A stretch of 64,000 bases of DNA from assembly GCA_047975205.1 (NCBI GenBank), contig JBKEDC010000036.1, forward strand, positions 8,307 to 72,306. Reading direction: 5' to 3'. Made by a program: the position numbers and the translations under genes. The notes under the pieces are model-generated. The model ran no database searches. It saw nothing but the letters and a program-made list of their open reading frames with translations, and had not been told where the DNA came from. The stretch is from JBKEDC01 sp047975205. Lineage in GTDB: Bacteria; Bacteroidota; Bacteroidia; Bacteroidales; Prolixibacteraceae. Positions 1 to 7,127 of the stretch are shown piece after piece; position 1 is the first letter of the stretch, and each line of letters starts with the position of its first letter.

Positions 1-298
1 TATATTTTTTTACCTTACTAACCATTTCGGCTTGTGTTTCGATAGATTGCGAACCGAATATGAAAGCCAAACCGCCGTTTCTAGCTAATTCGATACCCAT
101 CTTCTCGCCTGAAACCGATTGCATAATTGCCGATACAAAAGGAATGTTGAGCTCGAGAGCCGGTTTCTCGCCTTTGTTGAAGGCTACAAGTGGAGTTCTT
201 AAAGATACATTATCGGGCGTACATTCTTTTGTTGTAAGTCCGGGAATTAATAAGTATTCACTGAATGTTCTTGAAACTTCTTCTGAAAATTTTGCCAT
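1..298 (-). CDS. guaB: IMP dehydrogenase, N-terminal part (cut by window edge)
   Basis: This is the first 99 codons of a gene that runs off the left edge. IMP dehydrogenase oxidises IMP to XMP with NAD+, the committed step of GMP synthesis in the cytosol. The visible N-terminus reads MAKFSEEVSRTF, then LLIPGLTT, NIPFVSAIMQSVSG and ARNGGLAFIFGSQSIE, which line up with the family's TFDDVLLxP, NIPxVSAxMDTV and GGxGIIHKNxxIE segments. The canonical TFDDVLL is replaced by TFSEYLL and the Asp of MDTV by Gln, so it looks like a divergent IMPDH subfamily rather than the form typical of Bacteroides. Start is the ATG at 298-296. A weak -7-like box (TATTTTCG, one mismatch) lies about 40 bases upstream. 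The catalytic Cys loop is outside the window, so activity cannot be judged. Confidence 0.85.
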   Translation of the reverse strand, partial: MAKFSEEVSRTFSEYLLIPGLTTKECTPDNVSLRTPLVAFNKGEKPALELNIPFVSAIMQSVSGEKMGIELARNGGLAFIFGSQSIETQAEMVSKVKKY

Positions 299-460
299 GA
301 TTTCTCGACTTTGAGTTAAAAATTTTGCGAAAATACGACTTATTCAGCATTCTTGAAACAGTGAACCCTGAATTTTAAGCTAATACTAACATAAGGCATT
401 CTTATTTAGACTTTTCTCATCAAGATATGCGTTGAAAAGCTTGATATTCCTTAATTACTA

Positions 461-501
461 GAAAGAGAAAAAGCTCAAATTGAGTAAATTCAAGCTTTTC
501 T
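461..501 (-). terminator. Probable terminator of the exbB-exbD-M16-M16 operon
   Basis: On the minus strand a stem of about 14 pairs (AGAAAAGCTTGAATT against AATTTGAGCTTTTTCT, with one bulged T and two G-U pairs) is followed by a pyrimidine-rich CTCTTTC tail. It lies 80 bases beyond the stop codon of the second M16 gene. A second copy of the arm (GAAAAGCTTGA at 434-444) could compete for pairing. Confidence 0.5.
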
Positions 502-581
502 TATAAGAACATAGGCTGAATTTAGCGAAACTATTCTTTTTATCGAATAAGAATGCGTATCAAAAACAGTTTTTATATGTA

Positions 582-1859
582 TTAGCAGCCTGCAATAACG
601 GTAATTAGGCTATTTAGTTGTAAATACTGTTGAGAAACGCGTTGAATAGCTTCCGGTGTAATACTTGCTACGTGTTCAAAATATTTATCATAATGCGTAT
701 AATCTAGGCCAAAGTTGTGCAAATTCCTAAAAGCTGCCATTTGCTGGAATGCACCGTCGAAGTTGCGTAAAAACTCGCCTACAAGATATTGTTTCAAAGT
801 GTGGAGTTCTTCTTTGTCCACAGGTTCATTTTGCAGTCGGCTAATTTCAAACTGAATTTCCTTTAGGGTGGCTTCTTCATATTGTTTGTCTACCTCAGTG
901 GCAATGAGAAAGTAGCCGGCCTCGGGATTAGTTACATAGCCGGCACCGATGCCATAAGTGTATCCTTTATCTTCTCGAATATTCGACATCAGTCGCGACC
1001 CGAAGTATCCACCCAATAAAGCAGTTGTAATTTTTAGGTCGAAATAATCAGGATGGAAACGATTTTCAATTCGTTTACCCACTCGAATGGCCGATTGAAT
1101 GGCATCGGGTTTATTCACTCTAATCATATTATTTGAGCTGGAGATTATCGGGTAGTTTACAGTTTGACTTGCTTCTCCTTGCCAATCTTTACTACCAAAA
1201 TATTGATTTAACAAGCTGATAGTTTCGTCATCATATTGCCCAACCAATTGGATTTCGCAGTTGTTGGCATTATAATATTTATGATAGAAGCTTTTTAAGT
1301 CACTTAGCTCGATACAATCGAAGTCTTCAAGCTTAACACTCCCATTGTATGGATGATTAGTCCCGAATAAGGCTTTGGCAAAAGCTTTTTGACAAAGGGT
1401 TTTTACCTTCTCCATCTCAACGGCAAATCGCTGACGACGACGAGCCAACAAACTGTTTAACTCTTTTTCGGGGAAGGAGGGATATTTAATCAGATCTTCC
1501 ACTACGGGAAGTAACTTTATTAAATGTTTTTTCAAGCAGATTAAACTAATAACAGCATGATGGTGTGCACAGCTCGTCTGAATATATGCTCCGTGAAAAT
1601 CGAAAATTTCGGCAATCTCTTTACTGTTATGTTTCGAGCTTCCAACCTGTAACATGGCACAGGTAAGGTTGGCAATCAATGCTTTGTCTTGATACCAACT
1701 ACCGGCACGGAATACCCAGTCGATGCGTATCATTTCTTCTCGTCCGGCTTTGGTGGCATATATTTCAATTGCGTTGAGTAGTTGCAATCTATTGGGTTTT
1801 ATATAGCTCGGTTTTGATATTTGTTGCAAGGGTGGTGCAAAGGTTCTATCTATAATCAT
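582..1859 (-). CDS. M16 peptidase-like protein without the zinc motif (partner subunit)
   Basis: A 425-residue M16 (pitrilysin/processing-peptidase) family protein. The first half has no HxxEH motif, so it should not bind the catalytic zinc. The second half keeps the family's Arg/Tyr substrate-binding signature, seen in RLMSNIREDKGYTYGIGAGY. This is the usual split in bacterial M16B pairs, where one subunit carries zinc and the other completes the chamber. Start: the ATG at 1859 overlaps the TGA of the upstream M16 gene (ATGA), so it is preferred over an in-frame ATG 27 bases earlier. No clear signal peptide is seen. The tight overlap implies translational coupling and a heterodimer with the upstream product. 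Substrate unknown. Confidence 0.9.
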   Translation of the reverse strand: MIIDRTFAPPLQQISKPSYIKPNRLQLLNAIEIYATKAGREEMIRIDWVFRAGSWYQDKALIANLTCAMLQVGSSKHNSKEIAEIFDFHGAYIQTSCAHHHAVISLICLKKHLIKLLPVVEDLIKYPSFPEKELNSLLARRRQRFAVEMEKVKTLCQKAFAKALFGTNHPYNGSVKLEDFDCIELSDLKSFYHKYYNANNCEIQLVGQYDDETISLLNQYFGSKDWQGEASQTVNYPIISSSNNMIRVNKPDAIQSAIRVGKRIENRFHPDYFDLKITTALLGGYFGSRLMSNIREDKGYTYGIGAGYVTNPEAGYFLIATEVDKQYEEATLKEIQFEISRLQNEPVDKEELHTLKQYLVGEFLRNFDGAFQQMAAFRNLHNFGLDYTHYDKYFEHVASITPEAIQRVSQQYLQLNSLITVIAGC

Positions 1860-3091
1860 TGGGCAAGATAATTTAATTGAGAACAATTGGTTTTTACGAA
1901 TATTTTTTGAGCCATGAGTTGTAAATCTTCCGCATCTATAGAACGATACATATCCATTTGTGAGTTGATAAGGTCGGCATCTGCAATATCTTCAAATATG
2001 GCTAATTCTTGAGCAATGTTCAGGTAGCTCATCTGTGAATAGATGTAGTTTGCTTCAAGCTTGTTCTTTACTTTTTCCAATTCATTGTTATCTATTCGAA
2101 TATTTTTTATTTGTTCTAATTCGACCCATATTGCATTGGCAGCATCGGCAATACTTATGTTTTTATTGGGTTTGCCGGCAATAACAAATAATCCGGCATC
2201 ATGATCTCCTGAAACGAAAGCGTCAATTTCCAAAAAAGTTTCTTTTTCTTTTACCAAGCCTTGGAAAAGTCGAGAAGAATCGCCATTTGATAGCACATCG
2301 GAAATTAAATCGCACATGTAATACTCTCGGCTGTTTCGTTGGGGCATATGGAACGCAAGGTAAATTTTATTGTCGGGCACTTTCCGTTCTACGGTGAGCT
2401 CCCTAAATTCGGTTTGTTCGGGTTCTATCAGAAGAATTTTATTGCCTAATTCTCGTCGGGGTATAGGAGAGAACCATTTGTCTGCTAATCGTAAAACTTC
2501 TTGTTCGTCGAAGTTGCCGGCAACTACTAATACGGCATTGTTTGGAGCATAGAAATTGTAGAAAAATGTTTTTACCTCTTCCAAATCAGCATTTTCAATA
2601 TGAGCAATTTCTTTTCCTATGGTCGCCCATCGATAGGGGTGAATCTTATAGCATAAATCACGTAGTAAAGCCCACACATCGCCGTAGGGCTGATTTAAAT
2701 TACGTTGTTTGAACTCCTCAATGACAACTTTTTTTTGTACATCTAAACTTTTCTGTGAGAAATTAAGGGCAAGCATACGATCAGACTCTAACCAAAATCC
2801 TGTTTCTATATTGTGTTTTGGCAGTGTGATGTAATAGTTTGTAAGATCATTAGTTGTAAAGGCATTATTTTCTCCTCCTGCTTGATGTACGGGTAAATCG
2901 TAATCCGGAATATTTTCAGACCCTCCAAACATAAGATGTTCAAATAAATGAGCGAACCCGGTGCTATCCGGATTTTCATGCTTAGCTCCTACGTGGTAAC
3001 AAACATTGAGGGTTACCATAGGTGTTGAGTTGTCAGGATATAGTATAATCTCTAATCCATTGTTTAGTCGATGTCGGGTATATGTTATCAT
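1856..3091 (-). CDS. M16 family zinc metallopeptidase (catalytic subunit)
   Basis: A 411-residue M16B-type peptidase. The inverted zinc motif HLFEH is at residues 48-52 (two His ligands and the catalytic Glu51), and the distal Glu ligand is probably in VVIEEFKQR near residues 125-126. AGGENNAFTTNDLTNYY, just after the zinc motif, is typical of the family. It starts 12 bases downstream of exbD's stop and overlaps the zinc-less M16 gene by four bases, so the two subunits are almost certainly made together. M16 enzymes degrade unfolded peptides inside a closed chamber. No N-terminal signal peptide is visible here, which leaves location (cytoplasm or periplasm) open. Confidence 0.93.
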   Translation of the reverse strand: MITYTRHRLNNGLEIILYPDNSTPMVTLNVCYHVGAKHENPDSTGFAHLFEHLMFGGSENIPDYDLPVHQAGGENNAFTTNDLTNYYITLPKHNIETGFWLESDRMLALNFSQKSLDVQKKVVIEEFKQRNLNQPYGDVWALLRDLCYKIHPYRWATIGKEIAHIENADLEEVKTFFYNFYAPNNAVLVVAGNFDEQEVLRLADKWFSPIPRRELGNKILLIEPEQTEFRELTVERKVPDNKIYLAFHMPQRNSREYYMCDLISDVLSNGDSSRLFQGLVKEKETFLEIDAFVSGDHDAGLFVIAGKPNKNISIADAANAIWVELEQIKNIRIDNNELEKVKNKLEANYIYSQMSYLNIAQELAIFEDIADADLINSQMDMYRSIDAEDLQLMAQKIFVKTNCSQLNYLAQ

Positions 3092-3103
3092 AAATAAATA
3101 GTT

Positions 3104-3511
3104 CTAATTGGTAGCCGAAGTGGCTAAGATGAGCTTATAATCGTTGCGCTTTGCGATGTTCATAACTTTCACTACCTCTTCAATAGGAACAGTCTTGTCG
3201 ACGTGTAGTGAAATAATAGTTTCATCATCACTTACGATTTTTTTTAACTCTGATTCAATTTTGTTAAACTCAATAGATTTTGGCTCTTTATCATCAGTAT
3301 TGATGTAGTATCTGAGATCCTTAGTAATAGAAAGTGTAATGATAGGTTTTAATGCAGTTTGGGTGTTGCTTTCGGGCAGCGCTAGTTTTAGTGCATTAGG
3401 CGATATTAGGGTTGATGTAACCATAAAGAATACCAAAAGTAAAAATACAATATCAGTCATTGATGACATGCTGAATCCGGCATCAATCTTACTTCTTTTT
3501 TTTAATGCCAT
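3104..3511 (-). CDS. exbD: ExbD/TolR-type biopolymer transport protein
   Basis: A 135-residue protein with one N-terminal membrane segment (about residues 18-38, MTDIVFLLLVFFMVTSTLI) and a periplasmic C-terminal domain. The Asp at the start of the helix (SMTDIVFLLLVFF) is the conserved proton-pathway residue of ExbD/TolR/MotB-like stators. It follows exbB with a gap of only four bases. Together the two would form a proton-driven motor in the inner membrane that energises an outer-membrane or envelope process. No tonB or tolA gene is nearby, so the partner is not shown by context. Confidence 0.93.
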   Translation of the reverse strand: MALKKRSKIDAGFSMSSMTDIVFLLLVFFMVTSTLISPNALKLALPESNTQTALKPIITLSITKDLRYYINTDDKEPKSIEFNKIESELKKIVSDDETIISLHVDKTVPIEEVVKVMNIAKRNDYKLILATSATN

Positions 3512-3515
3512 GGTA

Positions 3516-4184
3516 TTAAGCTTTTGATTTATTATTCAATAAGTCTAAGAAGTCAGATGTTGCAGCTTCCATTTTAAACACCACTTTTTCTATACTAGAC
3601 ACCATAATATTGTAAGCAAAATAAGCAATGATACCTACTGTTAGTCCGGCAGCTGTCGTTACCATTGCTTGATATATCCCCGATGAAAGTAAGGTGACGT
3701 CAATGTTACTCCCAGCACTTGCCATATCGTAAAACGCTTGAATCATACCGATTACTGTACCTAGAAAACCAAGCATAGGAGCTCCTCCGGCTACACTTGC
3801 CAATACCGGCAATCCTTTTTCTAACTTGGATATTTCCAAATTGCCAACCATCTCAATAGTTGTATTGATTTCAACTAGTGGTCGATTCATATTTATGATG
3901 CCTTTTTCAATCATTCGAGCAATGGGAGAGTCCTCTTCTGCTATTAATTCTAAAGCTTGCTTTTTTTTGCTTTGTTCAATAAGAACTTTTATCTTTTCTA
4001 ACAAGTCATGATTTATTTTGCCGGCTTGTTTAACAGCCAAATATCTGTCAATAAATATAAAGACAGCAATAATGGAAAGAGTAATGATGGGAAGCATTAT
4101 CCAACCGCCTTTAAAGGCAAGGTCGAGAATGCTTAATGGTTTAATGTCTGTATTGGCAGCTTGAAGTAGAATAGTGTTTAGCAT
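3516..4184 (-). CDS. exbB: ExbB/TolQ/MotA-family proton channel protein
   Basis: A 222-residue inner-membrane protein with a first helix (about residues 25-45, GWIMLPIITLSIIAVFIFIDRY) and a later helix pair carrying the family signature GGAPMLGFLGTVIGMIQAF and GIYQAMVTTAAGLTVGIIAY, the MotA/TolQ/ExbB core. It supplies the channel for ExbD. Start: an in-frame ATG at 4283 is ruled out because it falls in the terminator of the upstream operon (4282-4313). The ATG at 4184 lies 55 bases downstream of a -7 box at 4239-4246 and matches the usual N-terminus of Bacteroidota homologues. First gene of the exbB-exbD-M16-M16 operon. Confidence 0.92.
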   Translation of the reverse strand: MLNTILLQAANTDIKPLSILDLAFKGGWIMLPIITLSIIAVFIFIDRYLAVKQAGKINHDLLEKIKVLIEQSKKKQALELIAEEDSPIARMIEKGIINMNRPLVEINTTIEMVGNLEISKLEKGLPVLASVAGGAPMLGFLGTVIGMIQAFYDMASAGSNIDVTLLSSGIYQAMVTTAAGLTVGIIAYFAYNIMVSSIEKVVFKMEAATSDFLDLLNNKSKA

Positions 4185-4210
4185 GATATTCAAAATAAGA
4201 ATTAAAAGAT

Positions 4211-4237
4211 ATGCATACGTTGCATAAAACAGTATGC
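4211..4237. promoter_or_regulatory. Overlapping inverted repeats in the exbB leader
   Basis: GCATAC (4213-4218) is repeated inverted as GTATGC (4232-4237), and ATGCA/TGCAT (4211-4215 and 4221-4225) forms a second overlapping dyad. They lie immediately downstream of the exbB -7 box, where a repressor could bind. Half-sites are short, so this may be chance. Confidence 0.3.
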
Positions 4238-4238
4238 A

Positions 4239-4246
4239 CAAAAATA
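4239..4246 (-). promoter_or_regulatory. -7 box of exbB operon promoter
   Basis: TATTTTTG on the minus strand matches the Bacteroidota consensus TAnnTTTG. Transcription would start near 4232, about 48 bases before the exbB ATG and just past the upstream terminator. Confidence 0.6.
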
Positions 4247-4281
4247 TAAAAATAACTGTAGAGCTAAGTTGAGAGTAGTGC

Positions 4282-4313
4282 AAAAAAAGAGGATACTTAA
4301 ATTAAGTACCCTC
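4282..4313 (-). terminator. Rho-independent terminator of the DUF4270-barrel operon
   Basis: On the minus strand GAGGGTACTTAA pairs with TTAAGTATCCTC (12 pairs, one G-U) and is followed by seven T residues (4288-4282). It lies 24 bases after the barrel gene's stop codon. Confidence 0.9.
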
Positions 4314-4336
4314 CAGAATATAATTAGTTTAATCGT

Positions 4337-5599
4337 TTAATTAAACTTTCTAGATTGAAACCAAGAGTCGTGCATAGAGAATCCTAGACGAATACGGAAA
4401 TAATTTTCTCGAATTAAGTGTGAACGTGTAGTTCCGTAGGTACCGCCTTCTAAACTGAGGTCAATGCGAGAAGCTCCTTTGCGTATAGGAAATCCAAAAC
4501 CGGCAGATAAAGCAATATCTTTGAGTTGATTTCCTCTGAGTACCAAATAATCCTCGGCATATCTAGCTCCGAATCTGTAGTTCACTCGTTGGAAAAATGG
4601 AGATAAAAAGTTCTTAGAAGGGGTATATTCCATACCGAAGTTCACATAAGGATTGTTGGCCAAATCAGCTCCTTTAATTACGTAATGATAATCACTCCAG
4701 CGTTGCATACCCATGTCTAGGACATAAAGCATATTTTTATTGTTGTCTACAGATATACCTAAAGCTGCGTTTAAAGGCATGGGATACTGTGAAGAACTAG
4801 TTTTATCTTCATCGTATAAAACCCCGCTATCGCTATATGAAGCTGTTTCTCTGTGAGTCACTAAAGTTTGTTTCGGGGTAACCACAGCACCTAGCCCGAT
4901 TGTGCTACCTTTTATATTGAATTGGTATTGTGCACCTAGCTCAAAATAAAAATTGTAAAAGTAGTCGGTAGTTAGATTATTAACCGGCGAGCTGCCTAGT
5001 ACCGATATATCATGCGTTTCAGTTTGTGCTTTACTTCCAAATAAAAATGATCCCTTCACCCCTAAAGAGAAGTTCTTAAAAAGAGCATAAGATACGACTA
5101 AGTAGGCTCGGCTAATATCGCCAACACCTGAAGTGGTAATTGGATAAGTAATGCTTGTTCCTTCGATTTCCTCAGATGAATTAATTTCATATCCGCTAGA
5201 GCTGTAAGGATTCACCCCTAATCCGAATGCAAATTTAGGGCTTATGCGACAAGCCAAAGCAAAATAGCTATAATTAGCATTGAAAATAGATGAAGCATCA
5301 TTACTCTGTTTGAAAGTGGAAAATTTACCATCAACACCACTATCAAAAATCACACCCAATGAATCAACGCCTTGATAAGATGCAGGGTTGAGCATGTTGA
5401 TATATTTATTAGTTTGTATGGCTATCCCGGCATTACCCATTCCTGAGTTTACGATGTTGACTTGAGGTCTTAACTCTCCTAATCCGTACATAGAATAGGG
5501 GTTTCGTGTGTTGTTTTGTGCGTAAGAGTACTCTGAGCTCACTATGGTTAAGCAAACTATCAGAATAAAGGTGCATATCGTAGAAAATTGTTTAGTCAT
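4337..5599 (-). CDS. Outer-membrane beta-barrel, OmpP1/FadL-like, paired with DUF4270 lipoprotein
   Basis: A 420-residue outer-membrane protein. Residues 1-27 form an Sec signal ending SYAQ. The mature N-terminus (YSMYGLGELRP, then GMGNAGIAI and MLNPASYQG) resembles the plug region of the FadL/OmpP1/PorV barrel family. The rest alternates polar and aromatic residues as in a barrel, and ends with a strand FRIRLGFSMHDSWFQ. It overlaps the DUF4270 gene by eight bases, so the two are co-translated and probably act together at the outer membrane. Ligand or cargo is unknown; the FadL-like assignment comes from motif resemblance only. An operon terminator follows directly. Confidence 0.8.
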   Translation of the reverse strand: MTKQFSTICTFILIVCLTIVSSEYSYAQNNTRNPYSMYGLGELRPQVNIVNSGMGNAGIAIQTNKYINMLNPASYQGVDSLGVIFDSGVDGKFSTFKQSNDASSIFNANYSYFALACRISPKFAFGLGVNPYSSSGYEINSSEEIEGTSITYPITTSGVGDISRAYLVVSYALFKNFSLGVKGSFLFGSKAQTETHDISVLGSSPVNNLTTDYFYNFYFELGAQYQFNIKGSTIGLGAVVTPKQTLVTHRETASYSDSGVLYDEDKTSSSQYPMPLNAALGISVDNNKNMLYVLDMGMQRWSDYHYVIKGADLANNPYVNFGMEYTPSKNFLSPFFQRVNYRFGARYAEDYLVLRGNQLKDIALSAGFGFPIRKGASRIDLSLEGGTYGTTRSHLIRENYFRIRLGFSMHDSWFQSRKFN

Positions 5600-6914
5600 T
5601 CTGAAGGAAATAGAGGTTCAATTTTGTTTTCATTTTTCCCGATTTACCTGTATCGGTTAAGAAGAGTACGTCGGCACTGCTTTGCATATCAGTTGATGAT
5701 AAAGCTACAACCAACCCGTTATCTTCATCATAATCATTGTCTGCCATTTGAGAAGCCATATAGTCTGTTATGTCAGCTGCATAATAATATTGACCATTCA
5801 AAGGATCAGAATATAACGTGGCTGTTACATATTCAGAGCTACTATTTGTGAGCATGGAACTTGGAAAAAATTCATTCTTTTTGTTTGTCACGTAGAAGTA
5901 AAGCTTTTCAGGTAAAAAATCAACATCATTATTTTTATAATCGGGAACTAAAAATAAGTCTGTTCGAACGAGCGAGGTGTTATCCATACCGTTAATTTCT
6001 TCAATAGATGGGAAATCTATTTTTATTATTAAACCGGAAGAACCTTGAATTACAGCTAAACCATCAGTTTCTGAGGAAGATAGTTCTTCTTTCTGTTTCA
6101 CTAAACCTTCAAATGGCGTTCCTGTTCGATCATAATTTACTTCAGTATAGTTGCTGTTTTCAGTGTCTTTATCAAATTCATACTCCTTTGTATTTTCACC
6201 AAGAGCACCCGGTGCATGAGTATATAGATGAAGTTGTATATCTGATTCTTCACTATTAGAAATGCCTAAGGCTATAGGATCTCCTCCTGTTTGCTTTATA
6301 ACGAATCCTTTTTGAAACTTGTAAAAGTTTGTTGAGGAGTTGTCATCATCGTCGTAAGTTTGCACCCAATCAAAAAAGCTTTGGCCAAAAGAACTATCTA
6401 AATTAAACTCGATACTATCGTTTCCCGGTTTAGGACGGAAACGAAATTTACCTACAATATTAGCTTCATCATAAGGGTATCTAGTTGTATTATAATTATA
6501 ATCAGTGGTGGAATTGGGATCGTCGAATATATCTAGCTCATCGGAAAGCTGATATACAGAGAATTCTGCTGAACTTAGAGTATCTCCCAAATAGTTGCCG
6601 GAGTATCTTAATCGTACTGCCAAGGAATCAAATACATCATCTTCATCAACACTAGTATATTGAACTTTAAAAAGATGTTCTAAATCTAAGCTGCCTAAGG
6701 TAGAACTCTCATATCTTCCCATTACAACCTCATCGAGAGAAGAAGCTTGCATAGAATCTATTTGAATGGTAGATAGCTTTACCGAGAAAGTGTCAGACAT
6801 AAATACTTTGGACTGGGAATCAATAAGATCATCCCCCATTTCAAAGGTACTTCCTCCAATAGAACAGGAAGCAAACGTTAGTAGCAAGATTGCCAGAAAA
6901 CAATTATTTTTCAT
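5592..6914 (-). CDS. DUF4270 family lipoprotein
   Basis: A 440-residue predicted lipoprotein. The signal peptide ends in a lipobox, LLLTFASC (Cys16), so the mature protein is lipid-anchored. The remainder is an all-beta-looking, Asp/Ser-rich sequence matching the DUF4270 family of Bacteroidota, whose function is not established. Recognisable segments are VMGRYESSTLG early on and VVALSSTDMQSSADVLFLTD near the end. The gene is first in a two-gene operon with the outer-membrane barrel and is divergent from the kelch lipoprotein gene, with which it shares a promoter element. Likely an outer-membrane-attached partner of the barrel; that role is inferred from gene order. Confidence 0.82.
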   Translation of the reverse strand: MKNNCFLAILLLTFASCSIGGSTFEMGDDLIDSQSKVFMSDTFSVKLSTIQIDSMQASSLDEVVMGRYESSTLGSLDLEHLFKVQYTSVDEDDVFDSLAVRLRYSGNYLGDTLSSAEFSVYQLSDELDIFDDPNSTTDYNYNTTRYPYDEANIVGKFRFRPKPGNDSIEFNLDSSFGQSFFDWVQTYDDDDNSSTNFYKFQKGFVIKQTGGDPIALGISNSEESDIQLHLYTHAPGALGENTKEYEFDKDTENSNYTEVNYDRTGTPFEGLVKQKEELSSSETDGLAVIQGSSGLIIKIDFPSIEEINGMDNTSLVRTDLFLVPDYKNNDVDFLPEKLYFYVTNKKNEFFPSSMLTNSSSEYVTATLYSDPLNGQYYYAADITDYMASQMADNDYDEDNGLVVALSSTDMQSSADVLFLTDTGKSGKMKTKLNLYFLQND

Positions 6915-6957
6915 TTAGGATTATTATCTAATATATCATGACAAGTGTATTAGCTCG

Positions 6958-6989
6958 CAAACTTACGCAAAGAAAGGATATGATGCAAG
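6958..6989 (-). promoter_or_regulatory. Promoter of the DUF4270-barrel operon
   Basis: On the minus strand the -33-like CTTG (6989-6986) is followed after 20 bases by the -7 box TAAGTTTG (6965-6958). The -7 box and the next ten bases (down to 6948) match the divergent kelch promoter at 17 of 18 positions. Leader of roughly 35 bases to the ATG at 6914. Confidence 0.75.
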
Positions 6990-7055
6990 CTTTAAACTAA
7001 AATCGAATAAATGGAAAGTTAAAATTACCAAAAAGACATTTTTGCTTACAATTAT

Positions 7056-7087
7056 TTTGCAAAGACCAGTTGAATAGTTTAAGTTTG
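7056..7087 (+). promoter_or_regulatory. Promoter of the kelch lipoprotein gene
   Basis: TTTG (7056-7059), 20-base spacer, TAAGTTTG (7080-7087): an excellent match to the Bacteroidota TTTG/TAnnTTTG promoter. The transcript would begin near 7094, which supports the ATG at 7128 as start and rules out the in-frame GTG at 7089. The shared element continues to 7097. Confidence 0.8.
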
Positions 7088-7127
7088 CGTGCTAATATTG
7101 TTGAAAGTAATACACATAAATAACAAG

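Noticed and set aside
60..314. 84-residue plus-strand frame
   Set aside because: Antisense shadow of the IMP dehydrogenase gene, whose minus-strand frame matches the family.
4185..4283. Longer exbB N-terminus
   Set aside because: It begins in the terminator of the preceding operon.
7089..7127. GTG start for the kelch gene
   Set aside because: It lies at the transcription start and adds residues that weaken the signal peptide; ATG 7128 is better.
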